DNA of 64,000 nucleotides, taken from assembly GCA_905178155.1 (NCBI GenBank), contig CAJINV010000018.1, positions 316,479 through 380,478 of the forward strand, in the 5' to 3' direction. The position numbers and the translations under genes are program-made. Positions 45,101-57,100 of this stretch are shown here, in pieces; position 1 is the stretch's first letter; the number at the start of each line of letters is the position of its first letter. This DNA comes from Amoebophrya sp. A120. Taxonomy: Eukaryota > Sar > Dinophyceae > Syndiniales > Amoebophryaceae. Below the pieces are notes generated by a model that was not told the DNA's origin, searched no databases, and worked only from the letters and a program-made list of their open reading frames with translations.

Positions 45101-48100
45101 GAATTTGTTCCGTTTGTTGGTCCAGAAACGTGCGAACATTACTAGGCGTCCTACAGAATTCAGCCTCGAAAGGAGAAATCTTGTCGGGTAGAACGCTACT
45201 GCTCTGCAGGTTGACTGCGTTTATGACCTTTTTCAGAAGTTCGGTTCCGTTTCTCGTGTTGCCCAGGCGTCTGAGCCGAAACGTAACTTCTCGGAAAACC
45301 TTGTGACTGCGCTCACAGATTCCGTTTTCCCAGTGCTCCTCGCTGGGAAGAAGATGGAGACTGACTCCTTCTTGCTTGCAAAAATCTCGGAGCTCGGTCG
45401 AGATGAACTGTCTTCCAGGGTCGGCCATCAAATTACGCGGAAGAAATCCCTTTTCCTTCAGCTCCTTGAGGAAAGTGATAACATCCGCCGTTTTGACGTT
45501 TTTGGAGGGGGGCTTGTGACCTCGGGAATATCTCGAGTGGAGATCGATAGCATGCAACATCTCATTCTCTTTTGGTGCTCCGAGAAACACCGACTGAGAA
45601 TAGTAATAGATGTCGAGGGCCATCCATTCTCCTACTTTTGTGGAAACGAAGGTGGCTGCTCGTGGTCTACGTGGTGCGTAGCGTGTTCGCGCCATTGTAG
45701 TTGCTATCATCCTCGCCATTGCTAGGGCTTCTACGTCGGACAGTATTCTCCAGGATACGATACCGGAACTATCTTTATCTGGAAATCCTTTACTTTCGAG
45801 AATTGCGAAACTCGTGGCGAATTTGTCTTGTCTTTGTGGCGTGTCCGGTTTTCCAGTGCTCGACAAATATTTCTTGTAAAGTGATTCCAGAATCCTCGCC
45901 CCACTGCCTTAGACGCAAGTCTGGTCGCCCTTGACGACCAGGATCCCTTTTTCCTTTTGCAACTGCATCGGGGTTTTGCAGTTTTTCAGCTTGCAAGTTT
46001 TGTTGACAACATCGACCGCCTCGAGATCGCTGCACCCTAACAGGAACGGGGTCGCTCCCTGAACCACTCGGAAGGTTCTGGATGCTCCGAACACGAAGCA
46101 AGCGGCTTTCTGCGTGCTGGTGCTGTTGTTGCCGTCGGCAAACGCAAACTTGACCGGACAAGCCTCCTGCAAGTCGTAAGCCAGCTTGCTAGCATCCAAC
46201 GTTTCTTGTCCCACCAGGCTGCTAGCGCAGCCCGTATCCACCGCCATAGACTGGGGCGATTCGAACGACAAGAAAGCAGCAGAAACTTTTTCGGTCTCTT
46301 GTTCTTCCTTCGGCTGTTCCTGTTCTTCCTCGGGGTAGTAGTCGTAGTCGTCGTTGTGGTCGTACTCACCATCCCACTCTTCGTAGGGATAGTCGTTTTC
46401 GTACTCGTCATCTTCGCCGACAGCCCCTGCTGCGTAGCGCGAAGATTTTCCTTTCCACCCGAAACGCGACTTGCCTCCTTTGCCTTTCCCCGGTCCTGGG
46501 CGGTACGGGGTGTACGTTTTTCCTTTGGCCTTGCTGTTGTTCTTGCCGCTCGGCTTCCCGTGGTGGGCGCCCGACGACGAAGAACTTGCGCCGTAAGTCA
46601 ATCCGCGGTAGTTGGCATAGTTCCCATACCAACGCTGTTTCCCTTTTCCTGCTGCGGCTGTGGCGCTTTCCTCCCGGCCTGCAAACGACGCAAGACACTT
46701 GACAACTTGCTTGTCAATGTCCTTGAACGCGTAGGACGCGGAAGCGCCCAAAATTTGTCCCGTCTGCAGCTGAGTTAATCCGAACGATCTTAAGTACAGA
46801 AGACCTAAAAACTCTTCTCGTGGAAGATGCGCCAGCGCCTGCGCGCTCTGCTGGAAGCGCGCGCGCGCCGTCACCAGGTCCCCGGTGTCGCTGTTTCTCT
46901 CCACCAACCGACACACTTCCGAAAACAGATGCATCTGGAGATCGCCGAACAGAGCCTCCCTAATCTGTTCCAGCATGGTGTCGTAGGTTAACGATTCCGC
47001 CACTGTTGGCGTAGCCAGATGCGTATGCACTGCCTGCAACGAAATTGCTTGCTTGATTTGTGGAAGGCCTAAGCTTTCCTCGATCCCGTATTTTCGCAAA
47101 TTAGAAAGATAGCCCACAAGGTCCCGGCTGTAGGCGTTAAACTGCCCGAGTTCTTGCAACTTGGGGGCGGCTTTCTGATAGTCCCAGCGGCTGAGCGGGG
47201 GCGAAGCTGTGGCCGGGGCCTGCATGTTCGGCATGGCGTTCCCCGGCTGGGGCGGCGTCGTTCCCGCTGTATTTGCTTGGCCGAGGAGATGCCGCGCGAT
47301 CGGCTCGATCATTTGGGTCAGCTGTCCGAGTCTTCTCATGGTCTCCCGAAACTCCTCGGGCGTAATCGGCTGCGTTTCGCCTGCCATAGGACTCGGTCCC
47401 GCTGCGTGATGTCCTGTTGGATGTGGCGGAGGAGGGTACTCCGCACCGGAATCGAAAGGATTGAACATTTTTGGGGTTGTTAAGATGGAAAATTTGTAAT
47501 GTTAAGTAAGGGATTTTTACTTAGAAATAAGGTGATGCGAAATAAGAACTTGTAATGCGAAACACGAGCTAACTACTTAAAAATAGGCATGTTTTTCAAA
47601 AAAGTTGTATGTGGAAAAATATATGATTTACATGGAGATTAGAAGTATACTATACTAGATTTATGCGTTTTTACTTGTGTTATTTTGAGTTTGTGATGCT
47701 GCTTCTGTATAAAACTGTTGAGTTATGTATTTTGGTTTTTATGCTATGTAAAAAACTGTAACTATTTATTTTTCGAATTTGTCATGCTACTATAAAAATT
47801 TTAAAGTGAAGAAAGAAATAAAATCCGCTACCATGTGAAGTTTCCTGTAAAAGTGGTGAACAACAAATTTGGAAACTTTCATAGAGGTTACGATCCTCAA
47901 ACGTAAGGGGTTTTTACCAATTGTGAATTCCAGTATTGCGCGTATATTGGGTTCACAAACAAGCCTGACATCGTGCAATCAAAAATCCATCATCGATGTT
48001 CTTTCTTCTGTATCGTTCCTCAATGTGTTTGCATTCATATCCGCATGCTACGCTAGAAGCTATTTATTAAGTACGATGCTACGACAATGTTTGTACGATA

Positions 48101-51100
48101 GTCCGAATGAAAATGCTCTGAACGAATACCGATAGTAGTATTGATTTTTGCATTCAAACAGAAATTGGGTGTACGTCAATACCGATGACAGGATGCAAGG
48201 CTCTCCCACGCAGCTCACCACTACAGTCCGCATCTTTATTTCCCTTCTAGCATGACAAAGCTGATTTGTGGCCACAAATCTGCATCACAGATTTGCGCTT
48301 TGATATGAGGAGGGGGGATTTTTCTTCTTGATAACACACCCGGAAACTTCTTCGCGTCCGGAGCCTCCGCAGAGTGCTTCCACGGCACCTCTATCAAATG
48401 CAAAAATATCTGGGTCTGGAAACTTGTGATGCAAATCTACGAATTGTGGGCGCACTGCAATACGCAGCCCACCATGACAAGTTTTTGCGCTGCTCTGTGT
48501 TTCGTTTTTCGCATGACAAACTGCGTTCTTGTATGCCAGGCAAGAGGCCCTTTTCCTACTCATGCATCGCAGATTTAAGACTCATGCCAGACAAGCATGA
48601 CAAACTTGCACTCTCTCAGACCCAGACATATTTGCAGTTGATAACCCAGGCGGAATCCCGTGCCGGCTTCGTGTTCGGGACCGGCAAGGCCTTGGACTTC
48701 GCCTGCGCCTCGGCCGCTTTGGCGCGGTACCCGTATGCTGTGCAAAAACGTCCCCACCTCGTCTCCATATTTGTCATGCAAAGCTGCATGGTAAAAATGT
48801 CTCGCATGCGGAGACCCATGATGAGAAGCATTTTCTAGAAGTGGTCGCGTTTCGGAATAATTTGTCATGCTCCGAGCAACATAATATGCTATATCTGCGA
48901 TGGTGCTGCACTAGCGAAACCTGATTACATTACAAGCCCGAACTACTTGTCATGCGCAACAGCCAAAGCTTGCTGATTTGCCTTGCAGATTTCTATTTCA
49001 TCCTAACTTGACTGTGGGGTGGTGGTGGGGGTACTTCCCTATGATAACTCGCTGTCTTTTTCGATGGAAATCCCGGCGGGCGTCACCCGCACCGCCTCCA
49101 GCTTCTCTTGTATCCTGAGTAAAAAACGTACCCACACCAGAGTCAGGATGGGGATTTTGCAACACAAGCCTAGGAGTTTTGTGAGTCACGCATGACAAGT
49201 TGCATTCTGCAGTGTAGTGCGGGTTAGCAAGTGCAGCCGCATCACAGATTCATCGGCTCATCCTGTTCACAGCATCACAAATTCCAAAACACGATTGGAT
49301 GCGCATTACAAGTCTTCCTGTCTTTGCAAATCTGCATTACAACTCTGGTGTGGGTACGTTTTTACTCAGGATATCCATTGCAGCTTCCTTTTCTCCAGCC
49401 GTCAAGTCCTCCTTTGCAGCTTCCTTTTCTGCTTCGTCGCACGTTTCTTTTTCCTGATACTCCAGGCCACTTTGCCAGAAGCCAGTCTTGATGTCAATGG
49501 TCTCGTGCATTTTGCTATCCCGTGCAAAAGTATCGTATTCGTGTAAATGCAAGTCTTGCAACATCACAAATCTTGTATTGTTTCCAAGGCAAATCTGCAC
49601 TACAAATTTTATTTCTCATGCTGAGGAAATTGGTAATGCATTAATACGAGTAGGATACTTTTGCACTGCATATTTGCCGTATTGATCACTCCAGGCCCCT
49701 TTATAGTCGTTCATTTTCTCGACCACGGTGGCTTGGAATATCGCGAGAAAAAAGTGTTACAGTTACACATTTGTTGTCAATTTAGCAACACAAATTTCTT
49801 TGCATGCGCAAGAAAACTTGCAATGCAGAAATCTTACGGGAAATAAACACCTATGAAACGAGGCTCCTACGCATATCCTGCATGACAGAGCTTGTCTGTC
49901 TTGCTTGGACTGCAACACAATGTGTAAGTAACTGTAACACTTTTTTCGTGCGATATGGAAGACCGCTTCTTCAATGTGCCGCAGCGCGTTCTTCTCCATC
50001 TGGTCTGGATCTTGGGGCGGCGACTCACTATTACAGTGAAAAATGCCCCCACCCCGGAATTTCCAGAAGTTTGTCATGCAAAGTTTCCAAATGAAAGCCT
50101 TTTGTTTTGCATAAAAGGATTGCGAGCGTTTCTGATGCAGAATCTGGGTGCGCAAGGTGCCTTGTGCATAACAGATCCGGCTGCTGTTGGGCTACTTCGC
50201 AACACAACTTTGACCTATTCAGCATGGAGAATTTGTGATGCTGAGATATGCAAGACGCGGAATGATTCGGTTGGAAAGGTTTGCAATACAAATGCTGCCA
50301 AGGCCAAGCTGGGGGTGGGGGCATTTTTCATTGTAATACTCACTGTCTGTGATTTTCTGGGACTTTACCTCCAACGCGGTACCTAAAACTTGCGGAACGG
50401 GGACGTACTCTTTGCTCTCGTGCTGGCTATTCAGAAGTGAAGATCCCGCCCCGCCGCGCTGCTGCTGCTGCTGACCACCCGCGCTCAGCCCCCCTTGCTG
50501 CAAATATTGTGAGGAAAAATCTCCCCTCCCCATATCGAAAAGGCATGTTTCCGAAAATTTGCGTTGCTGATTTGAGGTCACAAATCACGTCTGTCTTGCA
50601 AGAAGACACGGGCAAAAGCTCCGCCCCCATCATGGAGGCGATTTGTCATGCTGTTGGGCCTAAAGCGGAGCCGTTTGCCATGCTGAACAACTAGACCGAT
50701 ACGCCCCTGCACCGCCTGGAGATCTGGACGCGATGCCTTCCTGCAATACAAAGCCGATTTGTGTACACAAATCCCGCATCACAGATTTCCATTTCGATAT
50801 GGGGTGGGGGGATTTTTCCTTTTGATAGCAAAGTCCGGGCGTTCTGTTTCAAGTGATTGTACAAAAATTGCAACAACGGGTTCCCGCCACGTGCAGGGCT
50901 ATCCCTCCCGGTCTCATCTATCCTGAGTAAAAACGTACCCACACCAGAAATGTAATGCAGGTTTGAAAAGACAGGAAGACTTGTAATGCGTATCACCATG
51001 AGAGCCATTTCCACTCGTGTTTTGGAATTTGTGATGCTGTGAACAGGATGAGCAGATGAATCTGTGATGCGGCTGCACTTGCTAACGTGCACTACACTGC

Positions 51101-54100
51101 AGAGTGCAACTTGTCATGCGTGACTCACAAAACTCCTAGGTTTGTGTTGCAAAATCCCCATCCTGACTCTGGTGTGGGTACGCTTTTACTCAGGATATCA
51201 TCGCTGATCTGCTCATCCAAGAACGAAACCAAATCCGCAACCCCCGACGCGTGCGCGGTGCCCTATCGAAAGGAAAAATGCCCCCACCCCCAAAGTTGCA
51301 AACAATTTGTGATGCATAGTTCTTGCCAAATAAAAACTTTTTGTCATGCATAAAAGGAGTATGATTCTTTCTGATTCGCATCGCTTGCATGACAAGCGCC
51401 GCTCGTGCTGGGATCTTTTGCAATACAAATTTTGGCTATAATTGACGCTCGGAAATCTGTGGTGCTGATAGATGCAGGAGGGCGAGTGTTTCATTTGGAA
51501 AGGTTTGCAACACAAATGCTCCCAAGTTCGGAAAGGGGGCACTTTTCATTGTAATATGCCCGCCGCAGAGTTTTCGTATACCCGCATGGTGTCCTCCATC
51601 GACAAAATTCCGCTCGTCGAGTCCTTGTAGAAGATCCGCTGCAGCAACTTCCAAATCTGTCGGGCAATGTTTTTGGGGCTTTGCTTGTGCAGTTTTAAGG
51701 TCTCCCCCGTCGCGGGGCCCGTTTTGGACTGTTGCTGGAGGAAATTTTATATCAAATGCAAATACGTCGGGGTCTGGAAGTTCGTCGTGCACATTTTGCA
51801 TCACCGGCGATGACTGTGATGCATGCCCTAGCATCACAGATTTTCTGAAGGCTTTCTGATGCCCGTACTGCATGAGAAATGTCCCCTCGGCGTAGCAAAA
51901 AGCGCACCTCTTTTGCTGTTCCTGCAATACAGATTTTTTGAGAATCCAAGTGCAGCATTACAAGTTGCAACCTTCCAGACCCAGACATATTTGCAGTGGA
52001 TATTCTGCTTCCGGCAATTCTTCACGAGCATCGCGATCGCGACAAACTTATCATGTGCAAAAGCATCGCACACGTACTAATTGCAATTATGCATGACAAA
52101 TCTTCTTCCTAAGGTAAAACAGCATTACAAATTGCACTTGTCATGCTGAGCAAACTTGTCATGCAATTTATACTAGTACGATATTACTTTTGCAATGCAT
52201 AAAACTGCACCCGGATCCGGTTCATGTCCTTTGCGTGAACCACGATGCCCATCTGCTTCGCGTTATCCTATGCAAAAGCGTCCCCAGTGCCCCATAGTTG
52301 TCATGCAAATCTGCATGCTCATAATGTTTCTCATGCGGGGCCGCATGGCAGACATTTTCTAGCCGTGTTTTGGAATTTGTAATGCTCCAATCAGAGCAAT
52401 AGGCTAGATCTGTGATGCTGCGCAACAAGCTATACTAGGATTACACTACGAGGCCACAGAACTTGTCATGCGCACCAACCAAAGCTGGCTGATTTGTGTA
52501 GCAGACTTCCCATCTTAATGACGACGTGGTGGGGACGTTTGTGCTCAGGATACGCGTCCTGATCCGCGTTGAGAATCCAGAGCAGGATTTCGATATCGTT
52601 CTCTTTCAAGGCGTATCAAATGCAAAAGTGTCTGGGTCTGGAACAAAGCAACTTGTCATGCTAAATCTGAATCATGGAAAAATCTGTCTTGCATGATTGC
52701 CAAAAGCTGTCCACTTTTGACCTAATCGAGAGGCAGTTTCTCATGCAGGAGAGGCATGAGAGAACTCTCGCAGAATCTGTCATGCTATGTCCAACATGCC
52801 AGACCTCATGGGTCATGGAAAACCTGCATGACAAGTCTAGCATTCTTCCAGACCCAGACATTTTTGCATTTGATAAGGCGGTTAACGGCTGGACCTCAGT
52901 CAATTGCTGCAGAGCGACGTCCGCCGTGTTCGAGACTTCCGGAGTCAATAGACTGCTGTACGCCAGGAAAAGTTTCGCCTCGTCCGCGAGTTCCCGCTGG
53001 CGCGTGTTGGTCGGCTGCAACACGAGCGCTTTCACGGGCGGCTTCAGCTGCTTCTCCAGCGTTTCCGCAATTTCGTTGGGCGAGCCGTCCAGCGATTTCT
53101 GCGCGTTGCCGTTGTCCTGGGAGGAAAGCAGTACCGTTTCCACGTCCGCTTCGATGTATTCAAAGCCGGGGTAGTGCGGGTGGAAAATTTCGTGAAAGCG
53201 GTTATTCCTGAGCATTTGGTTGTAAAAATTCGCAACCACACTCTTGTACTTTTGCTTGTGCTCCCTCGCTTGTTTGTCCGCCTTTTCGAAAAAGCCGCTC
53301 AACGGCTGCTGAATGAGTTTCCCGAAGTAGGCGCCAAAAGTTCCACTGTTCCCCCCGCCGGACTCCCGAGTCTTCACGATCGAGTCCGTCGACTGGTAAA
53401 AAGTCTGGCGCTGAAACTCGACAAAAAGGGCAGAGGGTAACGCGTCAAAGCTACTCTTGACTTTTCGCAGCTGCTGGGCGTTCGCATCGCCCCCCTTGCT
53501 CTCCATCTGTGCCGCAGTTCTGTCGGTATCGGCGAGGGCCTCCAGCCGTTGCATAAGCATATCGGAAAGCGGGTTAAAGTCGTAAAATTCCGTGGACGGG
53601 CGTTTGGCAAACAAAACTTTCCGCTTCGCCTGCCCCGCGGTCTCCAACACAAGACCGTGCTTCTCGATTGTCGGGAGCCCGGATAACTGTTGGTTCACGG
53701 ATAGGTGGTACGCCTTGTTTTCGCTCCACTGCCAGTTCCGCGTTTTCCGATTCAGAATGAATGTCAGCCACTGGAAGAGTTGCCTTGGGGCAGCTGCTCC
53801 TCCTGCTGCGCCATCAGCGTCCTCGTCGGAGACCAAAATGGACTGCCTCACCGGGAGCTGCAAGGCCAGTGTTCGCTTCGTCCACTCGTCTCCTGTGCCA
53901 ATCACGTCTTGGTTGTCCACTTCCCACAGAAGAATATTTTTGTGGTTCACGCCCACTGCGTCGGAGAATTGCTTCAGTTTCATAGTTATGCTGTGCAAAA
54001 GTATCGTACTCGTTCGTATAAATGCAGGTCTTGCATTACAAACAAGGTCAGGGCACGGGGGCGGGGGCCCCCGTGCAGCGACCTTCCCGACATTTGCAGG

Positions 54101-57100
54101 ACGTGGCGCACGTAGGTACGTGGACAGCACGCCAGAAATTTCGAAACTTTGAGCTTGCTACCTATACTGAAAGCAAGAGGCCGGCCGCAGAGTCCCCGCG
54201 CTGACCTGCGGCGTTTGCGCCTGGGCCGTACGGCTCCCGGGAATCGCTTCCATCCAGCTGGCCCCTAGGTCATGACGCGGGGACAGAGTCCACACCGCGC
54301 TGACCTAGGGCTTTTGCCCCGGGGCCGTGTTCGGGAAGGGGAAGCGCTTGCAGCTGGCCCCTAGGTCATGGCGCGGGGACAGAGTCCCCGCGCTGACCTA
54401 GGGCTTTTGCCCCTGGGCCGCACGCTCGCTGTCCGGGAAGCGCTCAAAGCTGGCCCCTAGGTCATGGCGCGGGGACAGAGTCCCCGCGCTGACCTAGGGC
54501 TTTTGCCCCTGGGCCGCGCGCTCCCTCGCTGCCTGTCCGGGAAGCGCTTAAAGCTACCCAGCCCCTAGGTCATGGCGCGGGGACAGAGTCCCCGCGCTGA
54601 CCTAGGGCTTTTACCCCTGGGCCATGCGGTGTCCGGGCCGGCAGGGTGGGCCCGTGACCACTAGGTAGCCCCTCCGTCATGTGGTGACGCTCGCTGGGAC
54701 AGGGTCTCCCCGTTTGCCTAGGGGTTTGGCGCCCGGGCCATGGGGTGTTCCCTCCGGGATGCAGGCGCCCAAAGCTCGCCCCTCGGTCATGGCGCGGGCG
54801 CAGAGTCCTCGCGTTGGCCTTGGGCACTTGCCCGGCCGGCCGCGGGCCGTGCCAGCCTGCGGTGCCCGGGAGGCGCTCTCACATGTTTGGACGTGGCGCC
54901 ACCGCGGGGGCCCATGCCCACATGGGGGCGGGACCGCCTACGGGGGTTCGGGAGATCCGCCTCCTGGAATGTTTGCGCGCCCGTCGCTCTCTGTGCCTGC
55001 GTGTTTGCGCCAAGCGGGCCCACTGTTGTGCTTGGTCTGGAATAAAAGCCGACGCGCCCGGCGTTCTTGGCCTGGGTGGTGGCGTGTATGAATAGAATAA
55101 AAGGAGCCCCCTGTGGCCCTTCGCTTCCGTGTTATTTCTGTGCTATCTCTGCAGAAAAGCGCAGGGCCCATAGATACGCGCCCACCTTTCATTCTCAGTC
55201 GGGCGCGCGCTTGTTTTGTCGGCGCAGAAAAGGCACCCGCGTGGGGCTTGGTAGATCGGCGCGCCCGGAATGTCTACGCACGGGGCAAACCAACAACAAA
55301 CACATCCCAAGGCACGGCGGCGAGTGGGTTCGCGGGGTCCACCCCCCCGAGTGGGCCTGCTTATCTTTGTTGACACTCGCTGGCCATGCCATTCGGAGTC
55401 GCGTCCGAACGCGCCCGGGGTCTGTTCGGGGACGATGTGTCCGGCTTGTATTTCCCCGAGGTGTGTTCGGGAGTGTGCCCCGGGGTTTGCCTGGGGTGTG
55501 TCGGATGTTTGTGTGTGTGTGTGTGTCGGGGGTGTGGGCCGGGGGTGTGTCTGGGGTATGTCGGGGGTGTGTCTGGGGTGTGTCTGGGGTGTGTCTGGGG
55601 TGTGTCCGGGGTGTGTTCGGGGTGTGGGTTGTAAATTGCAAATCACGATGCTACGCACCCACTTTGCATACCCCAGAACACACCCCAAAGCTTCAGCAGT
55701 TCTTGTCGGGGGGGTGTGTCGGGGGTGTGTCGGGGGTGTGTCGGGGGTGTGTCTGGGGTATGTTTTGGGGTGTGGCCTGCAAATTACGAATCCCGGTGCT
55801 ATGCAGCCACTTTGCATACCCCAGAACATACCCCAAAGCTTCAAAAGTTCTGGTTTGCTGCAGTCTAAATAGTAATTTCATTGTCAAGGCAAATCAGCAT
55901 TACAAATTTTCTTTCTCATGCTGAGAAAATTTGTAATGCATCTATACGAGTACGATACTTTTGCAGTTCATAATAGTGTCAAACAACCGCAGTCGCGGGT
56001 TCGACTTCTCCTGCAAACCCACTTTCTGTATCAAATGTAAAAATGTCTGGGTCTGGAAACTTGTCATGCTGTGTGGCATATCATGAGGAGGCCACAATTG
56101 CTGGCTCAGCATGACAAGTTTCTGAGCTCCTAGGTGTTGCCTATTCTGCATGACAAACTACGTTTCTGCATTACAGAAAAGTGGGGCTCTTTGGGTCATG
56201 CCAGACAAGCATGACAAACTTGCATTCTTCCAGACCCAGTCCCAGACATTTTTACATTTGATATTCTGTGCGTCGCAGGGCGCAAACGTGTTGGTCGAAA
56301 AAGTGAACTCGAACTGGCACAGATCCATCTTCTATGAGAGTGCACAACTCCCCCTGCTCCCCCTCATTTGTCTAGCATGCACGGCAATACAAGCATCAGC
56401 AAGAATGCCGGTTTTGCATGACAAATCTCGACTGAAGTGTAGTTCTATTTGCGCTGCCAGAACTTGTCATGCGAATCGTGCAAAGAGGCAAGGGGTGGAT
56501 TCAGTATTTTGCATGACAAATGAGGGGGAGGGGGAGTTGTGCACTGTCATATCTTCGACAACGGACCCACTACGCCTCCCGTCTGCTTCTATCAAATGCA
56601 AAAGTGTCTGGGTCTGGAAGGTTGGAACTTGTGATGCTAACTTTGGACTCTAAAAAAATCTGTACTGCAGGACCAGCAAGACGAGGAGTCTAGTTTGTGC
56701 TACGCGGGGAGGGCGTTTGTCACGCGGAGTAGGCATCAGGAAGCCCTCTAAAAATCTGTGATGCTAGGTCGTGCATTACAGACATCCTGGGTCATGCAAA
56801 ACATGCATGACAAGTCTCAGAATCTTCCAGACCCAGACATTTTTGCATTTCATAGCTTCCCGCTCTGGTCCAAAGTCGCGACCCGGTGCGGCTGCAGCAT
56901 GAGGAGCGCCTTGTCGCCCTGGATTGGCGTCTGAAGGTTCGCGTTCTCCGACCCGGCGGGGTACCCCAGGATCTCGACCCAGAGGTGGTACACTTCGCTG
57001 TCGAGAAAGACACTGCCTAACCCCGCACGGGACTGCGCGAGGAACGCGGGCGGAGAACCGACATCGTCCTCGCTAGTATAATCACTGTGTGCCGAATTCC

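Larger units (their letters stand above)
41218..48190 (-). mobile_element. Copia-type LTR retrotransposon, 6973 bp, nested in an introner
   Basis: Two 357-bp LTRs bounded by TG and CA, a 5-bp target duplication GGATG (41213-41217 and 48191-48195), a primer-binding site and a polypurine tract are all visible. Gene order on the minus strand is gag, protease, integrase, reverse transcriptase, RNase H, which defines the Copia (Pseudoviridae-like) order. The LTRs differ at about six positions, so the insertion is fairly recent. Two in-frame TAA codons interrupt the polyprotein frame. Confidence 0.95.
41043..48333. mobile_element. Introner, family B, hosting an LTR retrotransposon
   Basis: Target copies ACACA/ACACA. 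Without the retrotransposon and one GGATG copy the introner is about 313 bp, the normal family B length. The frame joins across it (GTG TTT GGG). Confidence 0.92.
54043..55873. other. GC-rich inserted segment of unknown class
   Basis: About 1.83 kb, much richer in G and C than anything around it, made of a palindromic tandem array, a less repetitive middle and a TGTGTC-type minisatellite. Its open frames are repeat artefacts of both strands. I see no LTRs, no inverted termini and no certain target duplication, so the insertion mechanism is unknown. Confidence 0.75.
53987..55972. mobile_element. Introner, family C, carrying a 1.8-kb GC-rich insertion
   Basis: Target copies ATAGT/ATAGT. Both C arms and the inner decamers are intact; the extra sequence sits between ATTACAAA and ATTTCATTGTCAAGG. 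Confidence 0.9.

Noticed and set aside
55067-55924. Plus-strand 285-codon and minus-strand 233-codon open frames
   Set aside because: Gly/Val/Cys-rich or Thr/Pro-rich text made by the minisatellite, open in several frames at once, inside an inserted repeat.
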